NCBI RefSeq assembly: GCF_018476525.1
Contig: NZ_JAHCST010000010.1
Location: 1-64,000 of the forward strand
Reading direction: 5' to 3'
Origin: Acrocarpospora catenulata
GTDB lineage: Bacteria; Actinomycetota; Actinomycetes; Streptosporangiales; Streptosporangiaceae
DNA length: 64,000 bases
Each line of letters opens with the position of its first letter. The first letter of the stretch is position 1. Below are positions 63,210-64,000 of the stretch, piece by piece. The notes under the pieces are model-generated. The model did no database searches. It was given only the letters and a program-made list of their open reading frames with translations, and was not told the DNA's origin. The translations under genes and the position numbers were made by a program.

Positions 63210-64000
63210 ATGTACCTCGCCGCTGTCGCGTCACCCCGTCAGCAGGTTGCCTTTCCGGCGTACTTCGCGCTCACCTCACCCGCGTTGCGAGACGCGGCCC
63301 GAGGCCCGCTGCGCCGGGCCCTGCACAACGGCAGGTACTGCAGCGGCGTCCAGGGTTCATGCCCATGCCACACATGCGAGCAGTGGATCGCCGATCTCGC
63401 TCAGGCCGGTTACGACAGGCTGCGCACGAGCCTCGCCGGCAACGTGCCCCAAGTCCGGAACGGAGAGCCCGTACGCGAGATGCAGACCATCGTCGAGTGG
63501 GTAACCTCGCTGGAGGCGACCACCCAAGATATCGACACGATGGCACGCCTGCTGCGGGGACGCCCGAGCGATGAAGAACCCTCAGGACTCCGCGCGGCCC
63601 GCGCCCAACTAATCCGCTACCAACTCATCAGTCTCGAAGCCCGTATAAGCCGCAAACTCGCGCAGTCCCGCGGCGCCTCGGCACGCCCCGACCGAGATCT
63701 CATGACCTCCGCCTGGGCCGCCCCCCTCCGCGAGAACCGCGTCGCGTTCAACCTGCTCGTGGACGCGATCCTGCGCCTCCGGCACGGAAGCCGCGACCTC
63801 TACGGCTTCTCACCCGAACACATCGAGCAACTCAACCTCGACCACCCCACCGCACGCCGCCTCCTCCGCCAAACCCTCGACCACCTGCACGCGCTCCGCC
63901 CCGAGTTCTACCTGGCAAACGTGTTCCAGTACCTCAGCGAGGGCGACCCCCTCCCCTGGACGGCCAACACCCCCACGAACCCAGAGGAACTCCTCATCCA
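63210..64000 (+). CDS. Cys-cluster protein, 3' end outside the window
   Basis: An open frame of 263 codons begins at an ATG preceded by GGAGGGG and runs off the right edge. After MYLAAVASPRQQVAFPAYFA it contains GRYCSGVQGSCPCHTCEQW, with four Cys (C-x6-C-x-C-x2-C) forming a likely metal site. The rest is helical and rich in Arg and Leu (QLIRYQLISLEARISRKLAQ, FNLLVDAILRLRHGSRDLYG). No family is recognised. It follows the type III-D genes on the same strand and may belong to that locus. Confidence 0.65.
   Translation, partial: MYLAAVASPRQQVAFPAYFALTSPALRDAARGPLRRALHNGRYCSGVQGSCPCHTCEQWIADLAQAGYDRLRTSLAGNVPQVRNGEPVREMQTIVEWVTSLEATTQDIDTMARLLRGRPSDEEPSGLRAARAQLIRYQLISLEARISRKLAQSRGASARPDRDLMTSAWAAPLRENRVAFNLLVDAILRLRHGSRDLYGFSPEHIEQLNLDHPTARRLLRQTLDHLHALRPEFYLANVFQYLSEGDPLPWTANTPTNPEELLI

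Overview
The window is high-GC DNA with GTG starts, many 1-4 nt gene overlaps and GC-rich Shine-Dalgarno sequences. It carries families typical of filamentous actinobacteria: a DUF574 methyltransferase, roadblock/LC7 clusters, a cNMP-sensor histidine kinase paired with a response-regulator/flavoprotein fusion, MocR regulators, and YcaO RiPP clusters. I infer a streptomycete-like or, more likely, Streptosporangiales chromosome. No rRNA or tRNA gene was seen.

Region 1 (1-22.8 kb) is ordinary chromosome with regulatory and stress genes: two secreted or membrane-anchored proteins, PadR, a NACHT-NTPase membrane protein overlapping an M28 peptidase, a MocR regulator that lacks the PLP lysine, KptA, a DUF574 methyltransferase, an AlkB-like dioxygenase, a CRP / flavoprotein / histidine kinase gene set, a leucine-rich gene broken by one in-frame amber codon, a roadblock operon, DUF523, a transposase scrap, a divergent TetR/SDR pair with two operators, and an ECF sigma operon.

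Region 2 (22.8-32.2 kb) is a compact RiPP operon. A 15-bp Zur-type palindrome lies over its promoter. Downstream come a 61-aa precursor holding two near-identical 27-residue units, an ocin-ThiF-like leader-binding protein, an S15/CocE-type hydrolase, two YcaO proteins, a complete FecCD/BtuCDF-type importer (permease, ATPase, lipoprotein) and an MFS exporter. Zur-like control, an importer and an exporter together suggest a peptide metallophore, probably a zincophore, made by YcaO chemistry. This is my main candidate for an undescribed system.

Region 3 (32.2-39.2 kb) has two tandem double-wHTH GntR paralogues with their own palindromes, LemA plus a DUF2207-like membrane protein, a winged-helix/hydrolase fusion, and AzlCD.

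Region 4 (35.6-64 kb) is a CRISPR-Cas island. It has four arrays of the same 30-nt repeat family (14, 12, 15 and about 9 repeats), a complete type I-B operon (cas6-cas8b-cas7-cas5-cas3-cas4-cas1-cas2) and a type III-D-like operon: a membrane-anchored SAVED protein, an HD-less Cas10 with intact GGDD, a Csx10-like RAMP, a double Cas7, a Csx19-like protein, a TIGR03986-like RAMP, a large protein that may be CARF-like, and a Cys-cluster protein running off the end. Three arrays share a leader with a long conserved inverted repeat. The two cas operons share a 20-bp upstream element. A HigB/HigA-like toxin-antitoxin pair sits between arrays 3 and 4. The type III-D module has no adaptation genes, no Cas6 and no leader-bearing array of its own, so it probably borrows crRNAs and Cas6 from the I-B system, with Cas10-made cyclic nucleotide signalling to the SAVED membrane protein.
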